Shown in pieces: positions 18,482-27,378 of a DNA stretch of 64,000 nucleotides. Numbering within the stretch: position 1 is the stretch's first letter; each line of letters opens with the position of its first letter. A program made the translations under genes and the position numbers. The DNA is taken from assembly GCF_900312975.1 (NCBI RefSeq), contig NZ_LT990039.1:2170001-2234000 (forward strand). The letters are read 5' to 3'. The notes beneath the pieces are model-generated. The model was not told the origin of the DNA, made no database searches, and saw only the letters and a program-made list of their open reading frames with translations. This DNA is from Massilistercora timonensis (lineage in GTDB: Bacteria > Bacillota > Clostridia > Lachnospirales > Lachnospiraceae).

Positions 18482-18506
18482 ATCCGATTGAAAAAGGGCA
18501 GGAGAT

Positions 18507-18542
18507 TCCCGGCTGTTTCGTGTTGAACGGCCGGGATTTTTT
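18507..18542 (+). terminator. Terminator after the rnr-smpB group
   Basis: TCCCGGC (18507-18513) pairs with GCCGGGA (18530-18536), extended by a few weaker pairs, then six T residues. Confidence 0.75.
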
Positions 18543-18556
18543 GCGTCCGGAAAAAA

Positions 18557-18661
18557 TGACAAAAAAAGTTGTCAAAAAGGTGTTGACAAATAAAGTTGTC
18601 AATGGTATTCTGATGATGACAAGAAAAGTTGTCAAAATGAAAAGAATAATTGTCATGACAA
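18557..18661 (+). promoter_or_regulatory. Operator array and promoter of the XRE/DUF3169 pair
   Basis: Three palindromes TGACAA-N6-TTGTCA lie at 18557-18574, 18584-18601 and 18617-18634. A fourth, turned inside out (TTGTCATGACAA), is at 18650-18661. A promoter TTGACA (18583-18588), 17 bases, TATTCT (18606-18611) overlaps the second palindrome, and the third lies over the likely transcription start. This is the arrangement expected of an autorepressor binding site set. Confidence 0.75.
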
Positions 18662-18677
18662 GCAAGGAGAGGTGCAT

Positions 18678-18884
18678 ATGGGACTTAAGAATCGCGTAAA
18701 AGAGCACCGGGCCAGGATGGATGTGAACCAGTCTCAGCTGGGCAAGCTGGCGGGCGTATCCCGGCAGACCATCAGCCTTATTGAGCGGGGGGACTATTCC
18801 CCGTCGGTGGCGCTGGCGCTGAAGTTAGCCAGGATCTTTGAGGTTCCGGTGGAAGAGATATTTGAGCTTGAGGAGGATGAGTAA
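18678..18884 (+). CDS. XRE-family HTH regulator
   Basis: 68 residues, almost only a helix-turn-helix: QSQLGKLAGVSRQTISLIER at about residues 18-37, plus the ending ARIFEVPVEEIFELEEDE. This short YozG/YgzD-like type usually represses its own operon. AAGGAGAGGTG precedes the ATG. Next to it is a DUF3169 membrane protein starting one base after the stop, and upstream is the operator array, so it is very likely an autorepressor of the pair. Confidence 0.9.
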   Translation: MGLKNRVKEHRARMDVNQSQLGKLAGVSRQTISLIERGDYSPSVALALKLARIFEVPVEEIFELEEDE

Positions 18885-18885
18885 C

Positions 18886-19665
18886 ATGACAGAGAAGAGA
18901 GTAGAGAAGAAGATGAATTCCTATTTGAAGATGATCCTGATGATGTGCCTGGGCGGCGCTATCGGAGCGGTGTTCGGAGTGGGTCTGGTCCTGTACGAAG
19001 ACGGGATGGCAGGCATGCTGCAGGCATTTTCCGGCTGGATGAGAGCTTATGTGGTGCCGATCCTGTGGGTGTTCGTGGCGGCTTCCCTGGTTGTAAGCAT
19101 TGTATGCTATCGAAAGGCAGAAAGCTATGTACAGAAGATGGATGAAGAGGACGATTCCCTGATGGAAGAACTGGACCAGAGATACGAAGCCTGGAGTTCC
19201 GCAGGGATGCTGGCAAGCAGCGTGCTGATGTGCCTTTCCATGGTGATCTTCGCCTTCGGGTTCCCGGTCACTGAAGAAGAGGCGGCCTACCAGCGGCTGG
19301 GTATGACGGTGATCCCCTTCCTGGCCACAGTGCTGGTCTGCGTCATGTATCAGATCGCGGCGGTGAAGCAGCTTCGCAGGAAAGATCCCTCCAAGAAGGG
19401 AGACGCGTCGGATCTGCATTTTGAGAAAGAATGGATCGAGAGCTGCGACGAGGCAGAACGGATGGTGATCTATAAGTCCAGCTACAAGGCCTTCACCATG
19501 ATGAAGACACTTCTGATGATCTTGCTGACGATCGCCATGCTGGGACAGCTCTCCTTTGGGACCGGTATGACAGCAGTAGTGCTGCTGGCGTTGGCCAACA
19601 TCATCATGCTGAGCGTCTATTCCGCCTATTCCATGAAGTTTCAGAAGACGAAATTCGCAGATTAA
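18886..19665 (+). CDS. DUF3169-type membrane protein
   Basis: 259 residues with about five hydrophobic segments: LKMILMMCLGGAIGAVFGVG, AYVVPILWVFVAASLVVSIV, a pair around residues 108-150, and two near the C-terminus. The fold and the pairing with a short XRE regulator match DUF3169 proteins of Firmicutes, whose function is unknown. The ATG at 18886 lies 9 bases after AGGAGG within the end of the XRE gene. Tight coupling suggests the regulator controls its level, possibly a stress or antimicrobial-peptide response. Confidence 0.65.
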   Translation: MTEKRVEKKMNSYLKMILMMCLGGAIGAVFGVGLVLYEDGMAGMLQAFSGWMRAYVVPILWVFVAASLVVSIVCYRKAESYVQKMDEEDDSLMEELDQRYEAWSSAGMLASSVLMCLSMVIFAFGFPVTEEEAAYQRLGMTVIPFLATVLVCVMYQIAAVKQLRRKDPSKKGDASDLHFEKEWIESCDEAERMVIYKSSYKAFTMMKTLLMILLTIAMLGQLSFGTGMTAVVLLALANIIMLSVYSAYSMKFQKTKFAD

Positions 19666-19672
19666 TCAAAAA

Positions 19673-19746
19673 GGGACAGGGTATTTTCAATCTGGGACGT
19701 AGTATTTTCGAAAATACCCCGTCCCAGATTGAAAATACCCTGTCCC
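19673..19746. repeat. 74-bp REP/MITE-like perfect palindrome
   Basis: Two 27-base arms (19673-19699 and 19720-19746) are exactly complementary, around an inner 16-base palindrome GTATTTTCGAAAATAC (19702-19717); only TA and CC at 19700-19701 and 19718-19719 fail to pair. Each arm starts GGGACAGGGTATTTTCAATC, a form typical of Firmicute REP elements. The surrounding stretch 19666-19966 shows no gene. It may be moved by a REP-type transposase elsewhere, and may also end transcription. Confidence 0.8.
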
Positions 19747-19966
19747 CATATTGACAGACTGAAAGATCAGTGGTAAATTTGCCATAACAAAAGCATTTAC
19801 ATTTCTAGCTGTTCACTTCTTGGCGGCGTCTGCCGCATCGAACATTCAGACAGGATCTGTCAGAAGAAATCTCAATGCTTTGTATCCCAATCAAACATCG
19901 CAGAGAGGTTTCGCGGAAGAAGACAGATGCCTCCTGCGGACATTTCATTTCAAAGGAGGAAACTGG

Positions 19967-20890
19967 ATGGAAAAGAAACCGAACCGCCTGTATAAGGCAC
20001 GCTTATTTGTCATGATTTTCGAGGACAAGAGGAAACTGCTGGAACTGTATAATGCCATCAGTGGGAAACACTATGAGGATCCGGAACTTCTGGAGATCAA
20101 CACCCTGGAGAATGCCATCTATATGTCCATGAAGAATGACTTGTCATTCCTTATTGACGCTCAGCTTTCCCTGTATGAACATCAGTCTACTTACAGTCCC
20201 AACCTGTCGCTGCGTTTTTTCTTTTACTTGTCGGACATGTTCTCAGGGATGACGATGGACGCCAACCTGTACGGGACAAAGCGGGTAGTATTGCCAGTCC
20301 CCAGGTTTATAGTCTTCTACAATGGGGAGGCGGATCAGCCAGACCGGCAGATCCTGAAGCTTTCTGATCTGTACACGGTGAAGGAAGAAGAACCTATGCT
20401 GGATCTGAAGGTGCTGGTGCTGAACGTGAACCAGGGACATAATCCGGAGTTGATGGAAGCCTGCCATACCTTGTGGGAATACGCAGAGTATACAGGGCGG
20501 GTGAGGAAGTACGCCAAAGAACAGCCTATCGCGGAAGCAGTGGAGCGGGCCATAACAGAATGTATCCAGGAGGGGATCCTGAAGGAGTTCTTGGAGAAGA
20601 ATCGCAGGGAGGCGAAGAACGTGAGTATCTATGAATATGACCAGGAGAAACATATCCGGCAGGAGCGGGAGGAAGCCTGGGAGGCTGGAGAGAAGGCTGG
20701 CTGGGAAGCCGGAAGAGAAGCTGGGGAGAAGACTGGAAGAGAAGCCGGAGAGAGGGCTGGTCAGATAAATAAATTGCAGGAGCAGATCCGGAAGAAGCTG
20801 GCCAAGGGGAAGACCATCCCGGAGATCGCGGAAGCTCTGGAGGAGGATGAAGACACCATCCGAAAGTTGATAGAGGAGATGGGGATTTAA
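19967..20890 (+). CDS. PD-(D/E)XK nuclease/transposase-like protein with an EAG-repeat tail
   Basis: 307 residues. The N-terminal half ([40 protein letters not shown] followed by Q) has the spaced acidic and E-H-Q residues of Rpn/YhgA-like PD-(D/E)XK proteins common as paralogues in Lachnospiraceae. Residues about 238-268 repeat a four-residue EAG-x unit ([20 protein letters not shown]). The C-terminus [20 protein letters not shown] resembles a small helix-turn-helix. AAAGGAGGAAACTGG fixes the ATG. Activity is unproven and the family call is moderate. Confidence 0.6.
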   Translation: MEKKPNRLYKARLFVMIFEDKRKLLELYNAISGKHYEDPELLEINTLENAIYMSMKNDLSFLIDAQLSLYEHQSTYSPNLSLRFFFYLSDMFSGMTMDANLYGTKRVVLPVPRFIVFYNGEADQPDRQILKLSDLYTVKEEEPMLDLKVLVLNVNQGHNPELMEACHTLWEYAEYTGRVRKYAKEQPIAEAVERAITECIQEGILKEFLEKNRREAKNVSIYEYDQEKHIRQEREEAWEAGEKAGWEAGREAGEKTGREAGERAGQINKLQEQIRKKLAKGKTIPEIAEALEEDEDTIRKLIEEMGI

Positions 20891-21459
20891 TCTTCCAACT
20901 GAATTTCTGTATCTGTCATGGCGGAGATCACGGCCAGGGATTCCAGGTGGATCCCCTGTTCCCGGATCAGCTGTCCGCCTTGCTGGAACCCTTTTTCAAT
21001 CACAATGCCGGCGCCTTCGATGGAGGCTCCGGCTTTCTTTATGATGTCGATAAGCCCCATGAGAGCGCAGCCGTTGGCCAGAAAGTCGTCGATGATCAGG
21101 ACATGGTCATCAGGGCCCAGGAACTTCCTGGACAGGATCACGTCGTAAACCTTCTGATGGGTGAAGGACTGCACTTTGGTGTGGTATACATCCCCGTCGA
21201 TATTGATACTCTGGGCCTTCTTGGCAAATACTACAGGCACGTGGAAATATTGCGCCGTAATGCAGGCGATGCCGATGCCGGAAGCCTCGATGGTCAGGAT
21301 CTTGGTGATCTTGTCCGAGGGGAAGCGGCGGCGGAATTCCTTTCCGATCTCATTGATCAGGCCAATATCCATCTGGTGGTTGAGAAAGCTGTCCACCTTC
21401 AGTACATTTCCCGGCTTTACGATGCCGTCTCTTCGAATACGTTCTTTCAAAAGTTCCAT
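20887..21459 (-). CDS. xpt: Xanthine phosphoribosyltransferase
   Basis: 190 residues. [11 protein letters not shown] and the PRPP motif [14 protein letters not shown] at about residues 127-140 are those of Xpt, which salvages xanthine to XMP. The N-terminus [20 protein letters not shown] is typical. Its stop overlaps the stop region of the converging nuclease gene by four bases. No purine riboswitch fits the short leader. A promoter is listed separately. Confidence 0.95.
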   Translation of the reverse strand: MELLKERIRRDGIVKPGNVLKVDSFLNHQMDIGLINEIGKEFRRRFPSDKITKILTIEASGIGIACITAQYFHVPVVFAKKAQSINIDGDVYHTKVQSFTHQKVYDVILSRKFLGPDDHVLIIDDFLANGCALMGLIDIIKKAGASIEGAGIVIEKGFQQGGQLIREQGIHLESLAVISAMTDTEIQLED

Positions 21460-21491
21460 AATTTCATTCCTCTCTGGTTATCCTATTCTCT

Positions 21492-21520
21492 ATAGTACTT
21501 CCCCCGTGCGGGTTTTTCAA
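21492..21520 (-). promoter_or_regulatory. xpt promoter
   Basis: On the minus strand TTGAAA (21515-21520), a 17-base spacer and TACTAT (21492-21497), about 33 bases before the xpt start. Confidence 0.45.
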
Positions 21521-21573
21521 TAGACAAACAGAGGGAAATCGGGTAAAATAAAGGGAATAGCAGGAGAGAAGTT

Positions 21574-22434
21574 ATGAAAAGGATCAAGGAAATCTATCAA
21601 AAGTGCATACGGTTCTCCACCCAGGTGGGGGAGGATCATGTGGGAGCCTACGCGGCACAGTCCGCGTTTTTCTTCATGCTCAGTATGATCCCCATCATCC
21701 TGCTCCTCCTTATGCTGGTGCGCTATACGCCGGTGACAAAGGCGGACGTGATGACGGCGGTGATCCAGGTGTTCCCAAGATCTGTGGATTCTCTGATCAC
21801 ATCCATTGTAAATCAGGTTTACAACCAGTCCATGGGCGTCATCCCTGTAACGGTGATCGTAGCCCTCTGGTCGGCGGGAAAAGGAGTGTTGGCTGTTACC
21901 TCCGGCCTGAACTGTGTCTATGAATGTCCGGAGACCAGAAATTACGTGTTCCTGCGGGTGCGGGCCACGCTGTACACCCTGATGTTCCTGTTGGTGATCG
22001 TGTCCCTTCTGATCCTGTCCGTCTTCGGAAACACTTTGAATCTTTTTATCGCGGATCATATTCCCTTTATGACTTCCCTGGCGGACTGGCTGATCCAGGC
22101 CCGGATCTTTATCACGCCGTCGCTTCTGGTGGTGTTCTCTCTCCTGATCTACAAGTTCCTTCCCAACCGGAGGGACAAATTCCGCAAGCAGATCCCGGGA
22201 GCGGTCTTCACAGCCCTGGGGTGGATGGCGATCTCCTGGATCTTCTCCGTATATGTAGACGTGTTCCAGAGCTTCTCCAGTATGTACGGGAGCCTGACCA
22301 CCATCGTGCTGATCATGCTGTGGATGTATTTCTGCATGTACAGTATCCTGCTGGGAGGGGAACTGAATATAGAAATGTATGACAAATTATTTACCGGAAA
22401 AAGAGACAAGAAGGAGAGGACAGAAGAGGAATGA
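21574..22434 (+). CDS. YihY/BrkB family membrane protein
   Basis: 286 residues with about six membrane helices. The start FSTQVGEDHVGAYAAQSAFF and the middle LWSAGKGVLAVTSGLNCVYE are the family motifs (PF03631), and the region after TALGWMAISWIF ends in the typical LLGGELNIEMYD. These proteins were once called ribonuclease BN, but no nuclease activity belongs to them; their role in the membrane is unknown. A GGAGAG ribosome site precedes the ATG. It overlaps the HAD gene by four bases (ATGA). Confidence 0.9.
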   Translation: MKRIKEIYQKCIRFSTQVGEDHVGAYAAQSAFFFMLSMIPIILLLLMLVRYTPVTKADVMTAVIQVFPRSVDSLITSIVNQVYNQSMGVIPVTVIVALWSAGKGVLAVTSGLNCVYECPETRNYVFLRVRATLYTLMFLLVIVSLLILSVFGNTLNLFIADHIPFMTSLADWLIQARIFITPSLLVVFSLLIYKFLPNRRDKFRKQIPGAVFTALGWMAISWIFSVYVDVFQSFSSMYGSLTTIVLIMLWMYFCMYSILLGGELNIEMYDKLFTGKRDKKERTEEE

Positions 22435-22898
22435 AGATTGAGATACCAGGCTACAAAGAATTAGACTTGAATTATCTGGTGCTGGATTACAACGGGACCA
22501 TTGCCATGGGCGGGGAGATCAAGGAATCGGTAAAGGAACGGATCTGCCGCTTGGCCCAGGAGTTTGAGATCGTGGTCCTGACCGCGGATACCTACGGAAC
22601 GGCCAGAGAGGCCTGCAAGGATCTGCCGGTGCGGATCGAAACCTTCCCTAACGACAATGCCCTTCCGGCCAAGATGGCAGTGGTGGAGGAGCTGGGCTTA
22701 TCTTCCTGCGTAGCCATTGGAAACGGAAGAAATGACAAGCTGATGCTGCGGGCCAGCGCCCTGGCCATCGCGGTGCTGGAGCAAGAGGGAATGTGCAGCC
22801 GGCTTCTGGGCGAGGCGGACGTGTGCACCAGGAGTATCGAGGACGCCCTGGATCTGCTGCTGTACCCGGTGCGGCTGGTGGCCACACTGCGAGGATAA
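22431..22898 (+). CDS. HAD-like soluble P-type-ATPase-related hydrolase
   Basis: 155 residues, a single HAD core with no cap domain. Motif I is LDYNGT (residues about 18-23), motif II LTADT, and motif IV GNGRND. The usual second aspartate of motif I (DxD) is replaced by asparagine, as in the COG4087 group; the nucleophile Asp remains. The substrate is unknown. It is translationally coupled to the BrkB gene and ends at a strong terminator. Confidence 0.8.
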   Translation: MKIEIPGYKELDLNYLVLDYNGTIAMGGEIKESVKERICRLAQEFEIVVLTADTYGTAREACKDLPVRIETFPNDNALPAKMAVVEELGLSSCVAIGNGRNDKLMLRASALAIAVLEQEGMCSRLLGEADVCTRSIEDALDLLLYPVRLVATLRG

Positions 22899-22907
22899 AG
22901 GGAAATG

Positions 22908-22934
22908 GAACGGCTTTTGAGCCGTTCTTTTTTT
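22908..22934 (+). terminator. Terminator after the HAD gene
   Basis: GAACGGCT (22908-22915), a TTTG loop, AGCCGTTC (22920-22927) and seven T residues. Confidence 0.9.
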
Positions 22935-22972
22935 ACGCCTTGGGAATTTGCAAAGATTTATCATAAAAATAG

Positions 22973-23000
22973 TTGACTTTAAATTTAGTATATGTATAAT
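22973..23000 (+). promoter_or_regulatory. Promoter of the regulator-pot operon
   Basis: TTGACT (22973-22978), a 16-base spacer and a consensus TATAAT (22995-23000), about 48 bases before the XRE-cupin start. Confidence 0.75.
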
Positions 23001-23048
23001 AAAGAAGGACAAAACAAAATGTTTAGTAACTGTAAGGGACGGAAGCAT

Positions 23049-23597
23049 ATGAACATAGAGGAAAATATCGGAAATAAGATCCGAAATCTTCGAAATCAGA
23101 ATGGCCTGACCCAGGAAGAACTTGCAGACAGAACAGAGCTTACAAAGGGCTTTATCTCCCAGTTGGAACGGGGCCTCACGGCGCCGTCCATTTCTACGTT
23201 AATGGACATTGTAGAGTGCCTGGGGACCAATCTGGCGGAGTTTTTTCAGGAGGAAAGTGAGCAGCCTGTAGTCTACCCCAAAGAAGACTATTTTGAGAAG
23301 ACAGACGAGGACGGCAACCGGATCGAATGGCTGGTGGCCTCGGCCCAGAGCCGGAGTATGGAGCCTATCCTGGTGCGGATCCAGCCCGGCCAGTCCATGC
23401 CGGTGGACAAGCCCCACGAGGGGGAGGAGTTCGGCTATGTGCTGGAAGGGAAGATCAACGTACATTACGGAAGAAATGTGTACACGGTGAGAAAGGGAGA
23501 TTCCTTTATCTTTGCCGCCAATAAGAAACATAAGATAAGCTCGGCCTGTGCAAAGGTGTCCACGGTCCTGTGGATCAGCACCCCGCCAAGCTTCTAA
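23049..23597 (+). CDS. XRE-cupin transcriptional regulator of the polyamine operon
   Basis: 182 residues. Residues 1-65 are a helix-turn-helix (IGNKIRNLRNQNGLTQEELA; TKGFISQLERG), and residues 100-180 form a cupin barrel (GEEFGYVLEGKINVHYGRN). This HTH-cupin type (as in PuuR) controls many polyamine and amino-acid operons, with the cupin as ligand sensor. The ATG follows GGGACGGAAG. It is the first gene of a run with potABCD, so it probably senses polyamine and regulates the whole operon including itself. Confidence 0.88.
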   Translation: MNIEENIGNKIRNLRNQNGLTQEELADRTELTKGFISQLERGLTAPSISTLMDIVECLGTNLAEFFQEESEQPVVYPKEDYFEKTDEDGNRIEWLVASAQSRSMEPILVRIQPGQSMPVDKPHEGEEFGYVLEGKINVHYGRNVYTVRKGDSFIFAANKKHKISSACAKVSTVLWISTPPSF

Positions 23598-23607
23598 GGA
23601 GGAACGT

Positions 23608-24681
23608 ATGCAGGAGGTTATTTTGGAGCTGGACGGGATCAGCAAGACCTTTGACGACAAGAAGGTGCTGAACTCCTTCAGCCTTGAGATCAAGAGAAAT
23701 GAATTCATCACCCTGCTGGGGCCGTCCGGCTGCGGCAAATCCACCACGCTGCGGATCATCGGAGGTTTCGAGAAGCCGGATGAGGGCAGGGTGCTTTTTG
23801 ACGGCAAGGATATCACCAATCTGACGCCGGATAAACGGAATGTAAATACGGTATTCCAGAAATATTCTCTGTTCCCCCATATGAATGTGGAGGAGAACAT
23901 CGCTTTCGGTCTGAAGCTGAAGAAGAAGAGCCAGCAGTATGTGAAGGATAAGATTGCCTACGCTCTGAAGCTGGTAAATATGGAAGGCTATGAGAAGCGC
24001 AGCCCCATGTCGCTGTCCGGCGGGCAGCAGCAGCGGGTGGCCATTGCCCGGGCTATCGTCAACGAGCCCAAGGTGCTGCTTCTGGACGAGCCCCTGGGGG
24101 CTCTGGACTTGAAGCTGCGCCACGATATGCAGCGGGAGCTGATCAAGATCAAGAAGGAAGTGGGGATCACCTTCGTCTATGTGACCCACGACCAGGAGGA
24201 AGCCCTTACCATGTCCGACCGGATCATTGTCATGAACAAGGGCATCATCCAGCAGATCGGCACATCCAAGAGCATTTACGATGAACCCCAGAACGCCTTT
24301 GTGGCCGACTTTATCGGGGACAGCAACATCATCGACGGGATCATGCGCCGGGACTGCCTGGTAGAGATCCAGGGGGTGGAGATCCCCTGTGTGGATGTGG
24401 GATTTGGAAAAGACGAGCTGGTGGATGTGGTCATCCGGCCGGAGGATCTGGTCATCGTGCGCCCGGAAGAAGGATATCTGCAGGGGACGGTAGTCTCCAT
24501 CATCTTCAAGGGAGCGGTCTATGAGATCAAGGTCCAGGTGGGAGATTACGAGTGGATGATCGAGAGTGTGAATCCGGCGCAGGTAGGTGTCCCAGTGGGC
24601 CTTACCATCCTGCCGGACAATATCCAGATCATGCATAAGCCTCATTCGGAGGACGCGGAGGTCATAAGAGAAGATGAATAA
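23608..24681 (+). CDS. potA: Spermidine/putrescine ABC transporter ATP-binding protein
   Basis: 357 residues: Walker A GPSGCGKST, signature LSGGQQQR, Walker B LLLDEPLGALD, and a C-terminal TOBE domain (EDLVIVRPEEGYLQGTVVSI). The ATP hydrolysis drives the importer. AAGGAGGAACG at 7 bases fixes the start at 23608. It overlaps potB by 8 bases. Ligand identity comes from operon context; a related amine is possible. Confidence 0.92.
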   Translation: MQEVILELDGISKTFDDKKVLNSFSLEIKRNEFITLLGPSGCGKSTTLRIIGGFEKPDEGRVLFDGKDITNLTPDKRNVNTVFQKYSLFPHMNVEENIAFGLKLKKKSQQYVKDKIAYALKLVNMEGYEKRSPMSLSGGQQQRVAIARAIVNEPKVLLLDEPLGALDLKLRHDMQRELIKIKKEVGITFVYVTHDQEEALTMSDRIIVMNKGIIQQIGTSKSIYDEPQNAFVADFIGDSNIIDGIMRRDCLVEIQGVEIPCVDVGFGKDELVDVVIRPEDLVIVRPEEGYLQGTVVSIIFKGAVYEIKVQVGDYEWMIESVNPAQVGVPVGLTILPDNIQIMHKPHSEDAEVIREDE

Positions 24682-25492
24682 GCGGAAATGGCTGGCCACT
24701 CCTTATGCGGTGTGGGTCATCGGATTTACCGTCATCCCCATGATCCTGATCTTCCGCTATGCCCTGACTGCGCAGGAGGGCGGCTTTACAATGGAAAATA
24801 TACTGGCGATCGCGGATCCCATCCACCTGAAGGCGGTGATCTTTTCCCTGGAGATCGCGGTGGGATGTACCCTTTTATGCATCCTTTTGTCCTATCCGCT
24901 GGTGCTGGCCCTTCGGAGGCTGAACCTGGGGAAGCGGGGATTCGCCATCTTTATCATCATCCTGCCTATGTGGATGAACTTTATCCTGCGGCTTCTGGCC
25001 TGGCAGATGATCCTGTCCTCCAACGGGATTCTGAACTTCATTGTCCAGAAGCTGGGATTTGAGCCGCTGGCCCTGGCCAATACCGGGATAGCGGTGATGA
25101 TCGGCGTGGTCTATGATTTTCTGCCCTATATGGTGCTCCCCATCTACAATGCGGTGATGGAGATCGATGAGGACGTGATCGAGGCGGCCAAGGACCTGGG
25201 GGCGGGTGGATTCACCACCTTCCGCAAGGTGATCTTCCCCCTGTCTGTGCCGGGACTCTTAAGCGGGATCGTTATGGTGTTCGTTCCTTCCATGACTTCC
25301 TTCGTTGTGGCGGACATCCTGGGCGGCGGGAAGCTGCAGCTGATCGGAAATGTGATCGAGCAGGAGTTTACCAAGAGCATCAACTGGAACCTGGGCTCCG
25401 GCCTGTCTGTGTCCCTGATGATCTTCGTGCTGATCAGCATGGCCTTCACCATGAAAAATGACGTAGAAGGGAAGGGATCGACGGTATGGTAG
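24674..25492 (+). CDS. potB: Polyamine ABC transporter permease PotB
   Basis: 272 residues with about six membrane helices. The ATPase-coupling EAA loop is EAAKDLGAGGFTTFRKVIFP. It pairs with PotC as one of two permeases. It overlaps both neighbours by a few bases, so translation is coupled. Confidence 0.92.
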   Translation: MNKRKWLATPYAVWVIGFTVIPMILIFRYALTAQEGGFTMENILAIADPIHLKAVIFSLEIAVGCTLLCILLSYPLVLALRRLNLGKRGFAIFIIILPMWMNFILRLLAWQMILSSNGILNFIVQKLGFEPLALANTGIAVMIGVVYDFLPYMVLPIYNAVMEIDEDVIEAAKDLGAGGFTTFRKVIFPLSVPGLLSGIVMVFVPSMTSFVVADILGGGKLQLIGNVIEQEFTKSINWNLGSGLSVSLMIFVLISMAFTMKNDVEGKGSTVW

Positions 25493-26292
25493 AGAAGTTG
25501 AAAGATTTTTGCAGCAGATGTTACCTGGGGATCATCGTGGTGTTCCTGTACGCGCCTATCCTGGTGCTGATCGTCCTGTCCTTCAACAATTCCAGGTCCC
25601 GGGTGACCTGGGGAGGATTCACCCTGGACTGGTATAAAAGGCTTCTTATGAACAGCCAGATCATGGAGGCCCTGGGGACCACGCTGGTGCTGGCCTTTGC
25701 CTCCGCCTTTATCGCCACGGTGATCGGCGTGCTGGCGGCTCTTGGGATCAACGCCATGCGGCAGCGGAACTACCAGATCATGATGGCGGCCACCAATATC
25801 CCCATGCTGAACGCGGATATCGTGACGGGGATCGCGCTTATGCTGTGGTTCGTTCATTTCCTGGAACTGGGATTCGGCAGCGTGCTGCTGGCCCATATTA
25901 CTTTTAATATCCCTTATGTGATCTTAAGCGTCATGCCCAAGATCCGGCAGATGAACTTAAGTATCTACGAGGCGGCCCGGGATCTGGGCGCCAATGCGGT
26001 TTACGCCTTTTTCAAGATCATCCTGCCCCAGCTGGCAGGAGGGATCGCGGCGGGATTTTTCATGGCCTTCACCATGTCCATGGACGATTTTGTGATCACC
26101 TATTTTACGAAAGGGCCGGGCATCAACACCTTGTCCACCATGATCTACGGAGAGATCCGCAAGGGGATCAAGCCGGAGATGTACGCTCTTTCCACCATCA
26201 TTTTCGTAGTGATCTTTATCATTCTGCTGATCGTGAATTTCGCTCCGCAGAAAAATAATAAAAAGGAAGAAAAGGGAGGATATGCAAGATGA
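25486..26292 (+). CDS. potC: Polyamine ABC transporter permease PotC
   Basis: 268 residues, about six membrane helices, with the EAA loop EAARDLGANAVYAFFKIILP. The basic tail FAPQKNNKKEEKGGYAR is cytoplasmic. Partner of PotB in the importer. Its stop overlaps the potD ATG. Confidence 0.92.
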   Translation: MVEKLKDFCSRCYLGIIVVFLYAPILVLIVLSFNNSRSRVTWGGFTLDWYKRLLMNSQIMEALGTTLVLAFASAFIATVIGVLAALGINAMRQRNYQIMMAATNIPMLNADIVTGIALMLWFVHFLELGFGSVLLAHITFNIPYVILSVMPKIRQMNLSIYEAARDLGANAVYAFFKIILPQLAGGIAAGFFMAFTMSMDDFVITYFTKGPGINTLSTMIYGEIRKGIKPEMYALSTIIFVVIFIILLIVNFAPQKNNKKEEKGGYAR

Positions 26293-27344
26293 AAAAAAGA
26301 GTGCTGAGCGCGGCTCTGGCCGCAATGTTGCTGGGGATTTCCGCCATTGGCTGCGGCGGCGGGGGAGACCCCAAGGAGACCCTGACAGTGTTTAACTATG
26401 GGGAGTACATGGATCCCATCGTCCTGGATATGTTTGAGGATGAGACGGGGATCGAGGTGAAGTATGAGGAGGCCCTGACGGCGGAGGAGATGTATACCAA
26501 GTATGTGTCCGGCGCGGTGGATTACGACCTTCTGTGCTCCACAGACTATATGCTGCAGCGGCTGATCGACGAGGGCGAGGTGCAGGAGATCGATATGGAA
26601 GCCCTGGAGAACCGGGGGAATATCGGAGACAAATACTGGGAGTTCTCCAAGGCCTTTGATCCGGAGAACAAGTATACCGTTCCTTACTTCTGGGGAACTC
26701 TTGGAATCCTTTACGATACCACCAAAGTGGATGCGCCGGTGGACAGCTGGGATGTGCTGTTCAACGGGGATTATGCCGGCGAGATCGTGATGCAGAACAG
26801 TATGCGGGACACCTATATGGTGGCGCTGAAATATCTGGGCTACTCCATTAACACCAATAATGAGAATGAGATCCGGGAGGCCCATGACCTGCTTGTGAAG
26901 CAGAAACCGGACGTGCAGGCTTATCTGGTGGACGAGGCAAGAGATGAAGTGGTGGCTGGCAACGCTACCATGGCGGTAGTCTACTCCGGGGAAGCCTACC
27001 TGGGAAATGAGTACAATGAAGACCTGACCTATGTGATCCCCAAGGAGGGATCCAACGTATGGCTGGATTCCTGGTGTATGACCAAGAACTGCGACAATGT
27101 GGACGCGGCCCAGCAGTTCCTGGATTTCCTGTGCCGGGAGGATATCGCCAAGATCAATTTTGAGTATATTTACTATTCCACGCCAAATGATGCGGTGATC
27201 GAGAGCCTGAGCGATGAGGAGCGGGCGGACGAGGCCCTGGTACCGGCGGACGACGCTACGGAGAACTGCGAGGTCTGCGTGCAGACAGAGCCGGAGATCA
27301 CAGAGATGATGAATGAGCTGTGGAAGGAACTGAAGGCGGACTAA
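26289..27344 (+). CDS. potD: Polyamine-binding lipoprotein
   Basis: 351 residues. Signal peptide MKKRVLSAALAAMLLGISAI ends at a lipobox cysteine (IGCGGGG). The mature part starts ETLTVFNYGEYMDPIVLDMF, a classic PotD/PotF periplasmic-binding start, and continues with YFWGTLGILYDTTKV. It captures polyamine outside the membrane and delivers it to PotBC. The ligand could also be a related diamine. Confidence 0.92.
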   Translation: MKKRVLSAALAAMLLGISAIGCGGGGDPKETLTVFNYGEYMDPIVLDMFEDETGIEVKYEEALTAEEMYTKYVSGAVDYDLLCSTDYMLQRLIDEGEVQEIDMEALENRGNIGDKYWEFSKAFDPENKYTVPYFWGTLGILYDTTKVDAPVDSWDVLFNGDYAGEIVMQNSMRDTYMVALKYLGYSINTNNENEIREAHDLLVKQKPDVQAYLVDEARDEVVAGNATMAVVYSGEAYLGNEYNEDLTYVIPKEGSNVWLDSWCMTKNCDNVDAAQQFLDFLCREDIAKINFEYIYYSTPNDAVIESLSDEERADEALVPADDATENCEVCVQTEPEITEMMNELWKELKAD

Positions 27345-27378
27345 AGAAGCGTCCCATAAGAAGAATTGGGAGAGAAGC

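Noticed and set aside
18208-18660. tmRNA gene next to smpB
   Set aside because: No tRNA-like ends or tag sequence; the space holds a small gene, a terminator and operators.
21460-21573. Purine riboswitch before xpt
   Set aside because: The leader is about 26 bases; no aptamer fits between the promoter and the start.
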